Source: Curvularia sp. ZM96 (lineage: Eukaryota; Ascomycota; Dothideomycetes; Pleosporales; Pleosporaceae). Taken from it: a DNA stretch of 64,000 bases. The stretch is from positions 2,046,001 to 2,110,000 of the forward strand of contig JAJGBQ010000002.1 in assembly GCA_022457065.1 (NCBI GenBank). Reading direction: 5' to 3'. Every line of letters starts with the position of its first letter. Within the stretch, counting starts at the first letter, position 1. Both the position numbers and the translations under genes were made by a program. The notes under the pieces are model-generated. The model saw only the letters and a program-made list of their open reading frames with translations, made no database searches and was not told the origin of the DNA. Below, one piece after another: positions 1 to 12,225 of the stretch.

Positions 1-1634
1 CTCTTTTCTCGTACTTTCTTTAACGTACTCTTACTATTACTACGACTACTACTTACTTATTTAGCTAATAAATCTTATATCTTACTAATTGTAAAAGTCT
101 TATCTATTTATATATATTACTACTTATAGCTCTTACGCTTATTTACTATATCTAGAGCCTCTTAAAGAGTAGCTACTTTCTCTCTTATAAGCGTTATCTT
201 ATATACTATTTACTAAGCCTCTTTACTTAACTAAGTATCTTTTTTATTAAGAGAACTTATAAAAGACCTAGAGTAGTTTCTTACTTTCTATTAAATAAGA
301 GTACTTTACGTCTTAATTTCGCGCGCGTTACGTAGTATCTACGTCTTCTAGACAGCTATCTATTATAGTAATTATTCTAGTGTCTATACTACTACGTTAA
401 GCTTTAATAGTATAGTCTATAAGTTATATAAGACTAGTCTAGTACTTTTAAAGCTAGCCTAAATATTCTTCTTTATAATAGACTACTTATAAGTAGTCTT
501 AAAGACTAGTAGAAAGGTCTTCTTAGTAATATAGCTAGTATAGTTACGTACTAAGTCTAAGATTAAGTTACTATACTTACGCTTTAATAGTAAGAAGTAG
601 ATAATATTAAAGGGCTATAATAGGTAAGACAAGTAGATAGGTATATAGAGAAAAATAATATTCTTCTTCTTATAAAGATCTTAAAAATTAATAAAGTAGT
701 AGCTCTTATAGCTATTAATAATTAGTAGTTAATATCTACCTATAGTATAGCTCTTTATATAAGTATTAAAGTACTCTAACTAGATAAGCGTAAGCTAATT
801 ATTTATCTAGCTATTAGAACTAACTTTAAGTATCTAGTTAGTAGGTAGATTCTTAAACTAGACGTTAATAAGCACCTTGCCCGTAAAGATAATAAAGAGA
901 GATAGCTAGTAATCTAACGCGTCTACGTCTTAGATTATAGTAACTTACTTATAGTTATCTAGCTAGACACGCTTTTTTTTATTTAATCTCTCTAAGTCTA
1001 TAATAACTAACTATAATAAAATCTTACTTATTATAAAGCTAGTTTTATTAAAGTTATAGATATTATAGTCTATAATACTCTACTTCTACTTTATTATCTA
1101 GACTAAGTTAAACTAGCGCAAGATAGCCGCTAGATTCTTGTAGATAGCTTACTAGTAGTTATAGAGAAAACTCTAGCGCGTCTAAAGCCTAGAAGTTCTC
1201 TTAATAAAGTTATTAATCTAGTTCTTACTAATAGAGTTACTTCTACGCTTATATAATAGTTTATTAGCTATTACTTAAACGTTAGTCTTTATAGACGTAA
1301 ATTCTCTTATAAACTTCCTAAGAACACGCCTAACTATAGTCTTCTCTTCTAGCTTATTTAGACGTTTTAACTTTAGTATATAGTCGCGTCGCGGGCGCTT
1401 ACTAGCGCGTTAGTTAGATAGAGTACTTTAAGACACGTTATAAATAAAGATAGTACGTCTTTAGCTGTAAACACGTTACGATTAGATATTAAATAAAGTA
1501 AGCTAAAGATCTAATTCTAGATAGATAGATAGATAATTACGTTATTATAGCATTTTGCGTTGTCGTGTCGACGTTAACGCGCTAGTAGGGAGCTGCTAAC
1601 TTGCTTAGGGTGCTAACTCGCTTGTGAACCACGT
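1..1634 (-). mobile_element. RIP-degenerate Fot1/pogo-like DNA transposon, copy 1 (left end outside window)
   Basis: This stretch aligns with the element at 1975-3821 at a constant offset of 2187 bases from position 61 (matching 2248) to the right end at 1634, which is followed by TA as in copy 2. Its left end would lie about 212 bases before the window. It is much more AT-rich than copy 2 and nearly lacks CA and TG dinucleotides, the mark of CpA-to-TpA repeat-induced point mutation. The right terminal repeat differs from that of copy 2 by changes that are not only transitions, so the copies may be sister subfamilies. Strand is given by homology with the transposase relic of copy 2. No open frame survives. 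Confidence 0.8.
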
Positions 1635-1636
1635 TA

Positions 1637-1972
1637 ACGCTTTAATAACTTTTATTATTTATAAAGATAATTTTTCTTTATATAAGCTACTATTAATAAC
1701 TATAAGACTATAGCTTCTACTATATCTATATCTACTTCTTACTACTCTAGGCGCGCGAGCTTTTAATCTAGCTTTTTAAAGTTTAGAACTAGAATCTCTA
1801 CTAGTACGTATAACTTTACTCTATTATAATAATAATTTCTATACTCTTTTTTTAATAATAATATCTAGTACTCTAAATTCTTTTTTACGTAATATTAATA
1901 AGAAACTATCGCGAGTTCTCTAGTTTAGTTAATTTAATTACTAAGCGCGTAATAATAGATAGTACTTCTAGA
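1637..1972. other. AT-rich RIP-affected spacer between two transposon copies
   Basis: About 340 bases of low-complexity AT-rich sequence separate the right end of copy 1 from the left end of copy 2. No open frame or terminal repeat was seen. It shares the TA-rich, CA/TG-poor composition of the flanking elements, so it was probably mutated along with them or is the remnant of another repeat. Confidence 0.5.
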
Positions 1973-1974
1973 TA

Positions 1975-2021
1975 ACGTAGTTTATAAGCGAGTCGCTCAC
2001 CTAAGCGAGTCGCTCACGCCC
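1975..2021 (+). repeat. Left terminal inverted repeat of transposon copy 2
   Basis: This repeat is the reverse complement of 3775-3821 apart from a few C/T and G/A differences, including a RIP-like change in the first dozen bases. It contains the duplicated 16-base subunit and follows a TA target duplication at 1973-1974. Confidence 0.85.
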
Positions 2022-2779
2022 CACTAGCGCGTTAACGTTAACACGTTATTATAGTCTTTTATTATAGTTAATAAAATATTCTAATATACTAAATTAATTA
2101 TTAGAATCGCTACTATTACTTACACTATCTATCTTAACTACGCAAGTACGGGCGTTATGTCTAGTCTGCTTACAACGCCCACACCGCCTCTCTTCTCGCA
2201 CCCTCTTCGACGCACTCTCACCGTCGCCACGACTACTACCCGCCTATTTAGCTAATACTTCTTGTACCTTACCTATAGTAAGAGTCTCTTCTATCTATAC
2301 GTATCGCCGCTTATAGCTCTTACGCTTATTTAATTCGTCTAGAGCTACTTAAAGAGTACTTATTTCCTCTATTATAAGCGTTATTTTATATACTATTTAC
2401 TAAGCCCTCTTACTTAACTACGCAATCTACTTAGTAAGTAAATTAGTAGAAGACCTACAGCGCTTTCTCACGCTCTATTAAATAAGACTAATTTAAGCCT
2501 CGACTTCGCGCGCGTTACGTGGCGTCTGCGCCTTCTAGGTGGCTACCTGTCGAGATAATTAATATAGTGTCTACACTACTATATTAAGCTTTAATAGCAT
2601 AGCCTATAGGTTATATAGGACTAGACTAGCGCCTTTAAAGCTAGCTTAGATATTCTTCTTCGTAATAGACTACTTAAAATTAGTCTTAAAGACTAGTAGG
2701 AAGGTCTTCTTACTAATATAGCTAGTACAGTTACGTGCTAAGCCTAAGATCGAGTCGCTATACTTGCGCTTTAATAGCG

Positions 2780-3610
2780 AGAAGTAGGTAATATTAAGAG
2801 GCTATAATAGGTAAGACGAGTGCGTAGACATATAGAGAAGAATAATATTCTTCTCCTTATAAAGATTCTAAAAATTAATCGAGTAGTAGCTCTTATAGCC
2901 GTCGATAATAAGTAGTTAATATCTATCTATAGTCTATCTTTTTATATAGGTATTAAAGTACTCTAACTACGTAAGAGTAAGCTAATTGTTTATCTAGCTA
3001 TTAGGGCTAACTTTAAGTACCTAGTTAGTAGGTAGGTCTTTAAACTAGACGTTGATAAGCACCTTGCCTGCAAAGATAACGAAGAGAGGTAGCTAGCGAC
3101 CTAACGCGCCTACGTCTTAGATTATAGTAACCTACTTACAGTTATCTAGCTGTATCTACTTCTTTTTCTTATATTCCTCTAATACTATAATAACTAACTA
3201 TAATAAAATCTTACCTATTATAAAGCTAGTTTCGTTAAAGTTATAGATATTATCGTCTATAATACTCTACTTCTACTTTATTACCTAGACTAAGTTAAAC
3301 TAGCGCTAGATAGCCGCTAGGTTCTCGTAGGTAGCTCGCTAGTAATCGTAGGGACGGCTCTAGCGCGTGCGGAGCTTAGGAGTTCTCTTAACAAAGTTGT
3401 TAATCTAGTTCTTGCTAACAGGGTTACTCCTACGCTTATATAGGAGTTTATTAGCTATTACTCGAACGTTAGACTTTATAGGCGCAAATTCTCGCGTAGA
3501 CTTCTTAAGAACACGCCTAACTATAGCCTTCTCTTCTAGTTTGTTTAAGCGCTTTAAATTCGCTTCGCAGTCGCGTCGAGGGCGCTTTCTAGCGCGTTAG
3601 TTAGATAGGG
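2780..3610 (-). pseudogene. Relic of a pogo/Fot1-class DDE_1 transposase
   Basis: Read on the minus strand, about 3600 to 3300 gives a recognisable helix-turn-helix region (KLEEKAIVRRVL, then VSKN-stop-INNFVKRTPKLRTR, then YDY-stop-RA). About 2985 to 2790 gives the DDE_1 core (LLIIDGYKS, then KEKNIILLYMSTHSSYLL-stop-P). In this family the stops fall where Trp or Gln is normal, and the Tyr after DG falls where His is normal. Both changes are what C-to-T or G-to-A mutation produces. The protein cannot be made. Exact ends are uncertain because the flanking parts are too altered to read. Confidence 0.7.
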
Positions 3611-3774
3611 TTCTTTAAGGCACGTTATAGATAGAGGTAGTACGTCTTTAGCTTTAAACACGTTATAATTAGATATTAAAAAGAGTAAGCTAAAGATCTA
3701 ATTTAGAATAGGCTAATAAATATTAACGTTGTTAAGACATGACGTGTTATAGTCTCGACGTCGACGCGCTGGTA

Positions 3775-3821
3775 GGGCGTGAGCGACTCGCTTGGGTGAG
3801 CGACTCGCTTGTGAACCACGT
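3775..3821 (-). repeat. Right terminal inverted repeat of transposon copy 2
   Basis: This is the partner of the left repeat. It has two tandem copies of gtgagcgactcgcttg and ends in gtgaaccacgt before a TA at 3822-3823. The same terminal dozen bases end copy 1 at 1634. Confidence 0.85.
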
Positions 3822-3823
3822 TA

Positions 3824-4347
3824 CTTGATATAATTTAAGTTATTATTCTAGCTCCTTTAATCTACGCTAATACAAAGAGTGTAAGATTACTTAGATTATA
3901 GTAGATTATACGTGCTAACTGATCTAACTAACCTATAGCATCTGGAGTAAATTAATAGGGGGAGGCTAGGAGATTTTCCCAAGTACCTCTATACTATAAT
4001 CGTTACCCTTGCCTAGATACGTATATATTCTAACACTTTTAATCCTATATAGATTGTATGGTGAATACATATATCTATCTAAAGCTAGCTAGTTTCTTAA
4101 TCTTAAGTTTTTGCCAGGAGAGAGTACTTGGTACGTCCTTGCAGACTGTTTCAGCAGAGCACCAAAACAAACTTATATCGAGATATGTGTTTCGGTGAGG
4201 CCGGTCAACACCCAAGATATCAACTCAAAAGCTACCAGCGGCCACGATGCATCACCATCACCTCTGCGAGTTTTATTCCTTCACGTTACCGCACTTCAAA
4301 ATTTACAATCATTTTTCGAGGCTAGAATAGCGAAAGTCGTGTGAAGG
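3824..4347. other. AT-rich border between transposon and PKS 3' end
   Basis: The first 250 bases keep the AT-rich, TA-laden look of the transposon flank (possible RIP leakage). From about 4100 the composition turns normal. Small open frames at 4111-4344 and 4128-4325 overlap each other, show no family features and probably lie in the PKS 3' untranslated region. Confidence 0.5.
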
Positions 4348-7300
4348 TTATCTAACAAGTAGTTTACTCTTCTCCGCCAATGTCTGTGCCAAATGCGTCA
4401 TGGGGATATTTTGCATAATGTCAAATACGGAGCATTCGACTGCCATCTCCCGAGCTATCCAATTCCTGACCTCCACCGCCACCAGACTGTCAACGCCGTA
4501 CGCGCTTAGCGGTCTGCTGGCATCAATATCGGCCTCAGGCGTCATCATTAGACTTGCAAGTCTCTGCACCATGGCTGCTGTAATAACCTGGACCGCCTCT
4601 TCGCTAACGGTGCCACAACGCGTCAATTCCTCGCGCAATGAAATCGCTTGCCCTGTGTTTGAGGAAGAGCCTGCAGCAAGATTGCGCAAAGCGGCAAATC
4701 GAGCATCAGCCATCCAATACCAGGCATCATCATACTCATTGAAAGGAAGGCCGCACATGATCTGCCCGGGGTGTTGCGAGGGTCCTTCAATAGCGGTTGC
4801 AAGCAGACCATGTAGATCCGACGTGTGCATAACCTTGAGACCCATGGCTTTGACGTGGTCAACGTATTCGTCATGTTCGGCAACGAAACCCACAGATAAG
4901 AGATAGCCAATATCGATAGTCATAGCAGGCAAGCCCTGACGTCTCCGGAATGCAGCGAATTCGTCTTGGAAATTGTTACCACATCCGTAGTTGCCCTGTC
5001 CACGATGACCCAAAACACCGGCTAGTGAGGAAAGCATGACGAAGAAGTCCATATCGCGTGGCAGAAGCTCATGTAGATTCCATGTGCCATGGACTTTGGG
5101 CAAAACTGTGGTGCGAACGTTGTTGGCAGTCATTTTTTCGAAAAGACAGTCTTGCAGTACCATGGCGCCAGTCGCGCACCCCTTGATAGGTGGCAAGCCC
5201 TTGGCATTCAGATCGTGGAGGACTGCTTGCAGAGCAGCCTTATCGCTCACGTCGCAATCATAGGCCACTGGGGTGACGTTGTACCTCTTCTGTAGTTGAG
5301 ATGCAAAAGCTTTGTTGCCTATGCCGCTGGCTGCGGAGCGAGACAGAAAGACCAGATGCTGTGCTCCCTTTTCTGCCAACCAGCGTGCAATCTCACGGGT
5401 GATGCCGCCCAATCCAGCGACCACGTAAGTCGCGTCAGATTGAATCTTGACGCGTGGTATACGAGGCACAGCCCGAACTGTATCTGCTTCGTCGACACGA
5501 ACGACAACTTTGCCTTGATGCTTCCCTGCTTGCATATGACGGAATGCCTGCTCGATCTCAGCCATAGTGAAGATTTGCAATGGCGCAATCGGCTTGATCT
5601 CCCCGTCATAAATCATCCTTGCAGTGGCATTCCAGAGTGCAACAGCCCGAGGTGTTGGGTTGTTCTCGAAGTCCAGCAGGTTCACACCGATGTAACTCTT
5701 GTTATCCAACAAGGGCTTCATGTCCAAACCAGTGTTGGCAAAAAGGTCGGCCTTTCCAATCTCCAAGAATCGACCAAACTTGGCTAAGCATTCTGTCCAT
5801 GATAAACGCAGGGCTTCGCCGGCGAGTGAGTTCAGTACCAGATCCACGCCTCGGCCACCCGTAGCGCGTAATACACCTTTGACGAAGCTTGTATCACGAC
5901 TGCTAAATATGTGGTCTTCAGCGATGCCGTATTGCTCCATGAGAAGTTGTTTCTTAGTATCTGCGCCGACCGTAGCAAATATTTCTGCGCCTTTGGCCTG
6001 TGCAATCATGATGGCAGCTTGTCCAACTCCACCAGCAGCGGCATGTATGAGGATCTTTTCGCCAGCTGCGATACCGCCTGCGGTAACCAAGGCATAGTAA
6101 GCTGTAAGGAAGATAAGAGGCATTGATGCAGCTTCTTCGAAACTCATGCCAGAAGGTACAGAGATGGCACCCTTGGCTGGGAAGCGAACATAGGTGGCAA
6201 ATGTATCGCAGGAAGCCGTCATGACTTTGTCCCCAACGTTGAAACCGGTGACAGCAGATCCTTTGCGAGTGATGACACCTGAGGCATCTACCCCTAGCTT
6301 TCTCTCGGCCAGATTACCCAGTGCAACGAGCACATCTTTGAAATTGAGACCAACAGCCTTCACCTCAATCTCAATCCAGTCATCGGGTAGAGGCGTATGG
6401 TATGTCTCATCTTCTTCCCACTGGAATGTATCAAGCAGACCAGGCGTCTTGATAGTCAGCTTTAAGGGACGTCCGCAGCCCTTGAACGAGATCATTTCGG
6501 GGTCACCCTTTGCCTCGTATCTACGCAATGATGCATCGACTTGTAGTGACCGTTCGACACGAGGAAGATATACTTTGTCGCCACGCACAGCGAACTCACT
6601 CTCTGTACCATCGCTACGGATATGTGCCTGGGCGACTTTCAGTGTGGTCCGAGATGCTTCATAGATGTTGATGGTTGAAGGCGTTTCGAGATCAAGACAA
6701 GCAAGGCGGACCCCAGCGTCCTCATTACGAATAGCTCTTGCGAGTCCTACCATTAGGCTTCTAATGGGGTGCGAGGTGTCAAGAGCAGCACCACCAGTAA
6801 TCCAAAGGATTCCTTCAGAGGAAATGACAACCTGACGTAGTCTGTTCCAGTTGTCATCTGTGAGACTGGCAAGGATAGCGCCATCCCATTCAGCAAGAGA
6901 AAGGCAGTACTTGCCTTTCACCTGTGTCTCATCGATGCTATGCCACTGAGCAATATCGATGTTGTAGCCGGCCGAGGAGAAAGTCTTTTCTATGGCATTG
7001 GCAAGCTCTTCAGACGCTTCAGTGCCAGAGCTGATGACAAGGCAAGAAGGCATGACTGGGACGGACAACTCGGGCTTTGTTGAGATAATCAATGAGACAG
7101 GTTCCAGGGAGGCGTCGTTATCTCCGCGAACATCAACGTCGACACCGGAGAACCCTGCTGCTTTCAACGCGACATTCCACTCCTCGGCATCCAGGAGTGG
7201 TCCCCCTTTTCGGCCATCTGCTTCTCCTAGCCACCACCCAGGTAACGGGCCCATGATGAATCCCGAGAAGATACGCTTTATTGTCACCTCTGACAGGACA

Positions 7301-10300
7301 AGACGGCCGTTGGGCTTTAGCAACATCTTGCAATGATCTAGCGTCTCTTGGATACTCTTTGTTGCATGAAGTACATTTGCACATACGATAAGGTCGAATG
7401 ACTCTTGGATGAATCCTTGTTCAGTAGGTGAGTTTTCAATGTTGAGCGTGCCAAATTGCATGATGGATGCATCCTTGTTGAATCGATCCGCGGCTTTAGC
7501 AAGGAAACCTGGAGAGATGTCCGTAAAGTAATACTGAGCAGCTTTGGAGGAACCATCGGGATTGCGCAGGCGCTCCAATACATGATAGGTGGTACCCCCC
7601 GTTCCCGCACCGATTTCCAGTATACGCAATCCTGGCCGTTTGTCGGCTATCAAACCAACGTATTCAGCTACGTTGGTGTTGAAACTAGTGCCAAACGCCC
7701 CGCGGTAGAAGGCGTAGAGAAGGTCGCCTTCAGTCATGCACTGCAAAGCCTCGACTTCGTGGGTAAAGATACGGGAAAGGTTTTGCCCGATACGATCCAC
7801 CATTTGCACCGTAATGTCGCCGCTCTCTGATCTGCCGATTCGCTGACGAGCTTTCTGCATTTCGCCCTCGACATCTGCAGGAAGTGGAGGGAATTTGGTG
7901 ACGACGTCTTCCATCCATTCGACGTAAGATCTCCAGAAACCGGTTTCTGGTAGGTGAGGCTTGCCGTCTTCGCTCTTAAACCATTCCAAGATGCGGTAAA
8001 TGTACACCAGGCAAACAAACTCAAGTAGGTCGAGTACTGAATCGTCATCCTTGCTCTTCAATGTGCGCTTGTATATGATCTCTTTGATCTGAGGTGGATC
8101 TAATAAGTCAGCATCGAGATGCCAGTTCTGCGTGAAGCACAATGCTCGCGTTTCCAGTCTTCTGGATACGCTCTCTGTAGATCCCACAGCTGCGAGTACT
8201 ACGCCCTCCATGATGACGACTGGCTCCTTCATGGCGGACTCCGACATCGTAATATTAGAAGTCCAGGTCGTGTAGCTTAGCTTCTTTGCTGTCGAGCAAC
8301 CGTGCAGCTCCGTACCAACTGTCTTCGGTATCTTAGCTGAGATGAAAATGCGATCAAAGGATCTGGGAACAATAGCCTCTTTGAGCGTCTCATCCTCGCT
8401 AGCAATGCTCGGGAATACGAGGTGGAGAACTGAGTCAAGCGTGGCAGGATGAACAACGTGAGGAAATTCGAAGCCCTTAGGCATGACGGCTTTAGTATCA
8501 GGGACTCTGATGATGCCATAGCTGGCTTGATTGCCAGCATACAGCTCAGTCATATTGCGGAAGGTCGGGCCGTACTGCATGCCAATTGTTTCGACAGTGT
8601 CGTACAGAAAACTTCGGACCGGCTTGTGGCACACTCTTCGGGCCTCAGCAAGAGAAGCCAAGTAGCGCTGCTTTTCCAGACTCAGCTCATGTTTCATGGC
8701 CGGTGGAAAAGACGCAAAAACGACAGAAATGAGACCTCGGGCATGAGCGCTCCAAGATCCCAGTCCTTCACTCCATGACCAGATGGTGAACTCATATTGT
8801 GTGGACGACGGGGCTACTCTTGTTCCTGTACGGCGATTATGCAATTGTGTCATGACTTCGATCCCCTTTTCAGTGTCTGGTACCCGGAGCGCGGTATCGA
8901 TACTGACGTCACGCAATTCGAAGCCGTGTATTTCATCAGCTGTGGTTTCTTGGGCCAGTTGGCATGCCGCCTCGATCGCCATAACGAGCATACCTGCGCC
9001 TGGATAGAGAATGTCGCCCTGGACCTTGTGCTCACGAATCCATGGATTCTCATTGCACCGCAGGAAGTTGCGCCACATGTGCTCTGGTGTTCCGGGGAGG
9101 CGATAGCCTACTAGGTCGGTACGGGGTGACTTGCGAAGGCGGTACTGTTGGCTCAAGTGCGATTCCTCCCAATAGACTTTATGGTTCCAGGAGTAAGGAG
9201 GCAGATCAACCAGCATCTCGGCATTTCCCAAAGACACGCTATTGATCTTCTCCAGATCGACCGGGTATCCATGCGCCCAGAGATGGCCCATTGCTTCCAG
9301 CGCAGTGGCAGTACCGTCAAAGTTGCGGCGGAGAATCGTAGCATATGTCAGTTCTGCGGCAGATTTCTGACTGCCAAAGATATCCAGTAGATAGCTGCGT
9401 AGTGCTGAGTGTGGGCCAAGCTCCACAAACACATTGGCAAAGGCCTTGCGTGACTTGCCTTCTTGAGGATGATTGAGGAGGCAACGTATGGCTCCAACAA
9501 AATCTACTGGAGATACCAGATTGTCCACCCAGTAAGATGGCTTCATCTGTGTAGGTTCAATCAGTGAACCCGTCACCGAAGAGAACATTGGAATGGTTGA
9601 AACTGAGGCATGTGTGATACCTGCTAAAGCTTTTTCGTATCTGTCCCGTGCCGCTTCCATGTGGAAAGAATGATACGCGACATCCATCGGTAGCCGAGTG
9701 CATGGTATCTGGTCCTCTTTCAACACCGCCTGTAATTCGGTGATAGCGGAAGCATCGCCGGTAATAGTGCAGGCACTGGTAGAATTGAAGCATCCAACAA
9801 CCGCTCTTCCGCTCTTTAGATTACCGATGTACCGTTTCATGGTGTCGGCATTGGCGGAAACTGCCAACATGCCGCCGTTCTTGGAGACAGTCTTACTGAC
9901 TTGCCCTCTGAGCCATGCGATCTTGATCGCGGATTCTTGATCAATGAATCCAGCAGCATAGGCAGCCGCGATCTCACCGCTAGAATGACCTGCAACGGCA
10001 ACAGGACTTACTCCAAAATGGCGCATGAGATCTACAAGGGCAATCTGGATAGCGGTACACGCTGGTTGACTGTAATCGGTCTCTCGTAGTTTGCACTCGG
10101 CCTCGGCTCGACTTAGCTCTTCGGCAAGGCTCCATGGACAGCCGAAGGACTTGAGCAATGCCTCGGATCTTTGCATGCTTTCTGAGAAGGCCATGTACAC
10201 TGAAAGCTCTTTGCCCATCGCATGCCATTGAGCCCCCTGACCGGTGAACACGAAGGCGACGCGTGGTATCGCAGAAGAGGATGAGCGAACCACTGGGGCA

Positions 10301-12225
10301 AATTTAGAAATTCCTTCGCGCAGACTACTTATACTCGACGAAATCGCATACGACTTCCATGGAAGCATTGATCTCTTGGAGCTTAGTGTGAATGCCAAAT
10401 TGTCGAGGAACGAGGGATTGGTGGATGTCTTGTTGGCGAGATAGTCTTGCAAGCGCAGAGCATTGCGCTTAACGCCTTCTTGATCATTGGAAGACAGGAC
10501 AAACAATCTTTTTGACGGTTGTAGGTCGTGCAGGATCACGCTTGATATGTCACTGGTAGCGTCGCTGGCCTCACCGCTTGTAGTCCCGTCAGCGGCTGTG
10601 CTTGGTGACCCACTGGAATCATCACTGGAATAGCCATCTCGCGAGTATTCAGGAATGTGATCAGGTGGTGCTGTTGCATGTCGTCCCTTCAGGCCATGAC
10701 GTTTCATGAACGATGCTGCGTCTTCGAGAATGACATGGGCATTGGCACCACCAAAACCGAAGCTGTTCACGCTTGCGCGGCGTGGTCCATCATGTGGCCA
10801 TGGCGTCAGTTTCAAGGGTATCTTGACATTGTCTGGCAAACCAATCCCGGGATTCAGTTTCTCAAACCTGACCATTGTTAATATATGAGGATGCATCAAA
10901 AAGGTGAATGACGAACCAAAGATTTTGAGGAATTAGACCTCGCTCAACAGCGAGCGCAGCCTTAATGACACCGGCCACACCGGCTGCGCCTTCAAGGTGA
11001 CCAATGTTCGTCTTGACAGATCCGACATAGAGATCTGATTTACGGTTTTCGACTGATCCGACGGTTTTGAGAATGGCTTGAGCTTCCAAGGGATCGCCTG
11101 TATGTAATGCGTGAGCGAGATACTCTCGGTAATTTTTCTAACCACTCACCCGCCTGTGTGCCTGTTCCATGTGCCTCAACATAACTTGTCTCTGCTGGGT
11201 CTACTCCAGCCATTTTGTACGCGCTACGAATGAGATCCTGCTGAGCCTCGCTGTTGGGTAGTGATATGCCAGGTGTGTGGCCATCCTCATTGGTAGCCGT
11301 TGCCAGCACAACCGCTCGGATGGTATCGCCATCGCGCAGTGCTGTATCAAGAGGCTGTGTGGAATCTTGCATCAGTCGAGCTCCCTTTTTGGACGAAGTG
11401 CTCATCTGCGGAGTACATACCTTTAGTATTGTAACACCAAAACCCTCCCCACGCGCAAATCCATTTGCATTCGCATCCCACATTTTACTCTTTCCATCAG
11501 TCGAAAGAATCTTGGCTGCACCTAAGAGAATGGACATATCTGGCCCAAACATGAGGTTGGCTCCTCCAACAACACTCATCTCAGCTTCTCCTGTACGGAT
11601 GCTCTGGCACGCCAGATGAAATGCGGTTAGACTGGACGAGCAGGCTGTGTCTACAGTCAAGGAAGGTCCTCTTAAATTGTAGAACCAGGACAGCCTGTTT
11701 GAAGCCAGCGATGAGGACATGCCAGTTGCATGGTAGATTGAAGGCCCTTCGCTGTCGCGAGCTTGCAAGTTGGGAAAGTCGGCTGTGAAGGTTCCTATAT
11801 AGCACGATGTTTGGGTTCCTGAAACTTGTTCTAAACTCAGTCCAGCATTCTCGAACCCTTCGTATGTTGCTTCTAACAACATGCGGTGCGTCGGGTCCAT
11901 GGCTTTTGCCTCTTTCGGCGTGATGCTGAAGAATGGAGCATCGAATACCTTGAAGTCTTGTTGTAAAAAGTGGGCGTGCCTGTGACGATATAAGTCAGCG
12001 CACGATACAATCATGAAAGACTTTCTCGAGACACCTTTGTTGAATGCTCCCTAATCGCTCAGGGTCTGGGTGGTAGAATGCATTGACATTGTAACGGTCT
12101 TTGGGGATCTCAGTGCGTGCGCTACGACCCTCGACGAGCATTCGGTAGAAAGCTTCGGGATCTCGAGCATCTCCTGGACCCCGAAAGGCAATGCCAATAA
12201 TCGCGATTGGTTTATTCATTTTCAA
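4348..12225 (-). CDS. Highly reducing type I polyketide synthase (KS-AT-DH-cMeT-ER-KR-ACP)
   Basis: Exons read 12225-12035, 11979-11150, 11097-10917 and 10867-4348 (2573 residues, introns 55, 52 and 49 bp). The enzyme builds and fully processes a polyketide chain from acyl- and malonyl-CoA. Domains and key residues: KS with DTACSSS near residue 175, YVEAHGTGT and [11 protein letters not shown] with GHSSGE near 697; DH with the H-x3-G-x4-P signature ([10 protein letters not shown]) near 1014; C-methyltransferase with LEIGAGTGG near 1488; ER with [10 protein letters not shown] near 2013; KR with GLGGIT near 2223 and its Tyr in GQGNYG near 2362; ACP with GVDSL near 2527. Every signature is intact, so a reduced, methyl-branched product is expected. 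There is no thioesterase, reductase or condensation domain, so release must be spontaneous or in trans. A Met two codons later could also start translation. It is the likely core enzyme of the cluster to its right. The product cannot be read from sequence. Confidence 0.95.

Larger units (their letters stand above)
1975..3821 (-). mobile_element. Fot1/pogo-like (Molly/Pixie-size) DNA transposon, copy 2, full length but RIP-inactivated
   Basis: The element is 1847 bp, bounded by inverted repeats of about 47 bp and flanked by TA on both sides (1973-1974 and 3822-3823), as expected for Tc1/mariner/pogo insertion. Each terminal repeat contains a 16-base unit (gtgagcgactcgcttg or its complement) twice. 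The minus strand reads as a broken transposase with a CENP-B/Tc5-type DNA-binding region near the right end and a DDE_1 core further left. Length and organisation match Fot1-class elements such as Molly and Pixie of Parastagonospora (family knowledge; no alignment run). It is less mutated than copy 1, so it may be younger or have gone through fewer RIP cycles. Confidence 0.85.

Noticed and set aside
3412..3600. Plus-strand frame inside transposon copy 2
   Set aside because: The opposite strand of the same bases reads as the transposase DNA-binding region, so this is an antisense shadow.
5296..10888. Many plus-strand frames of 60-163 codons opposite the PKS
   Set aside because: All are antisense to intact PKS domains and are explained by PKS codon structure.
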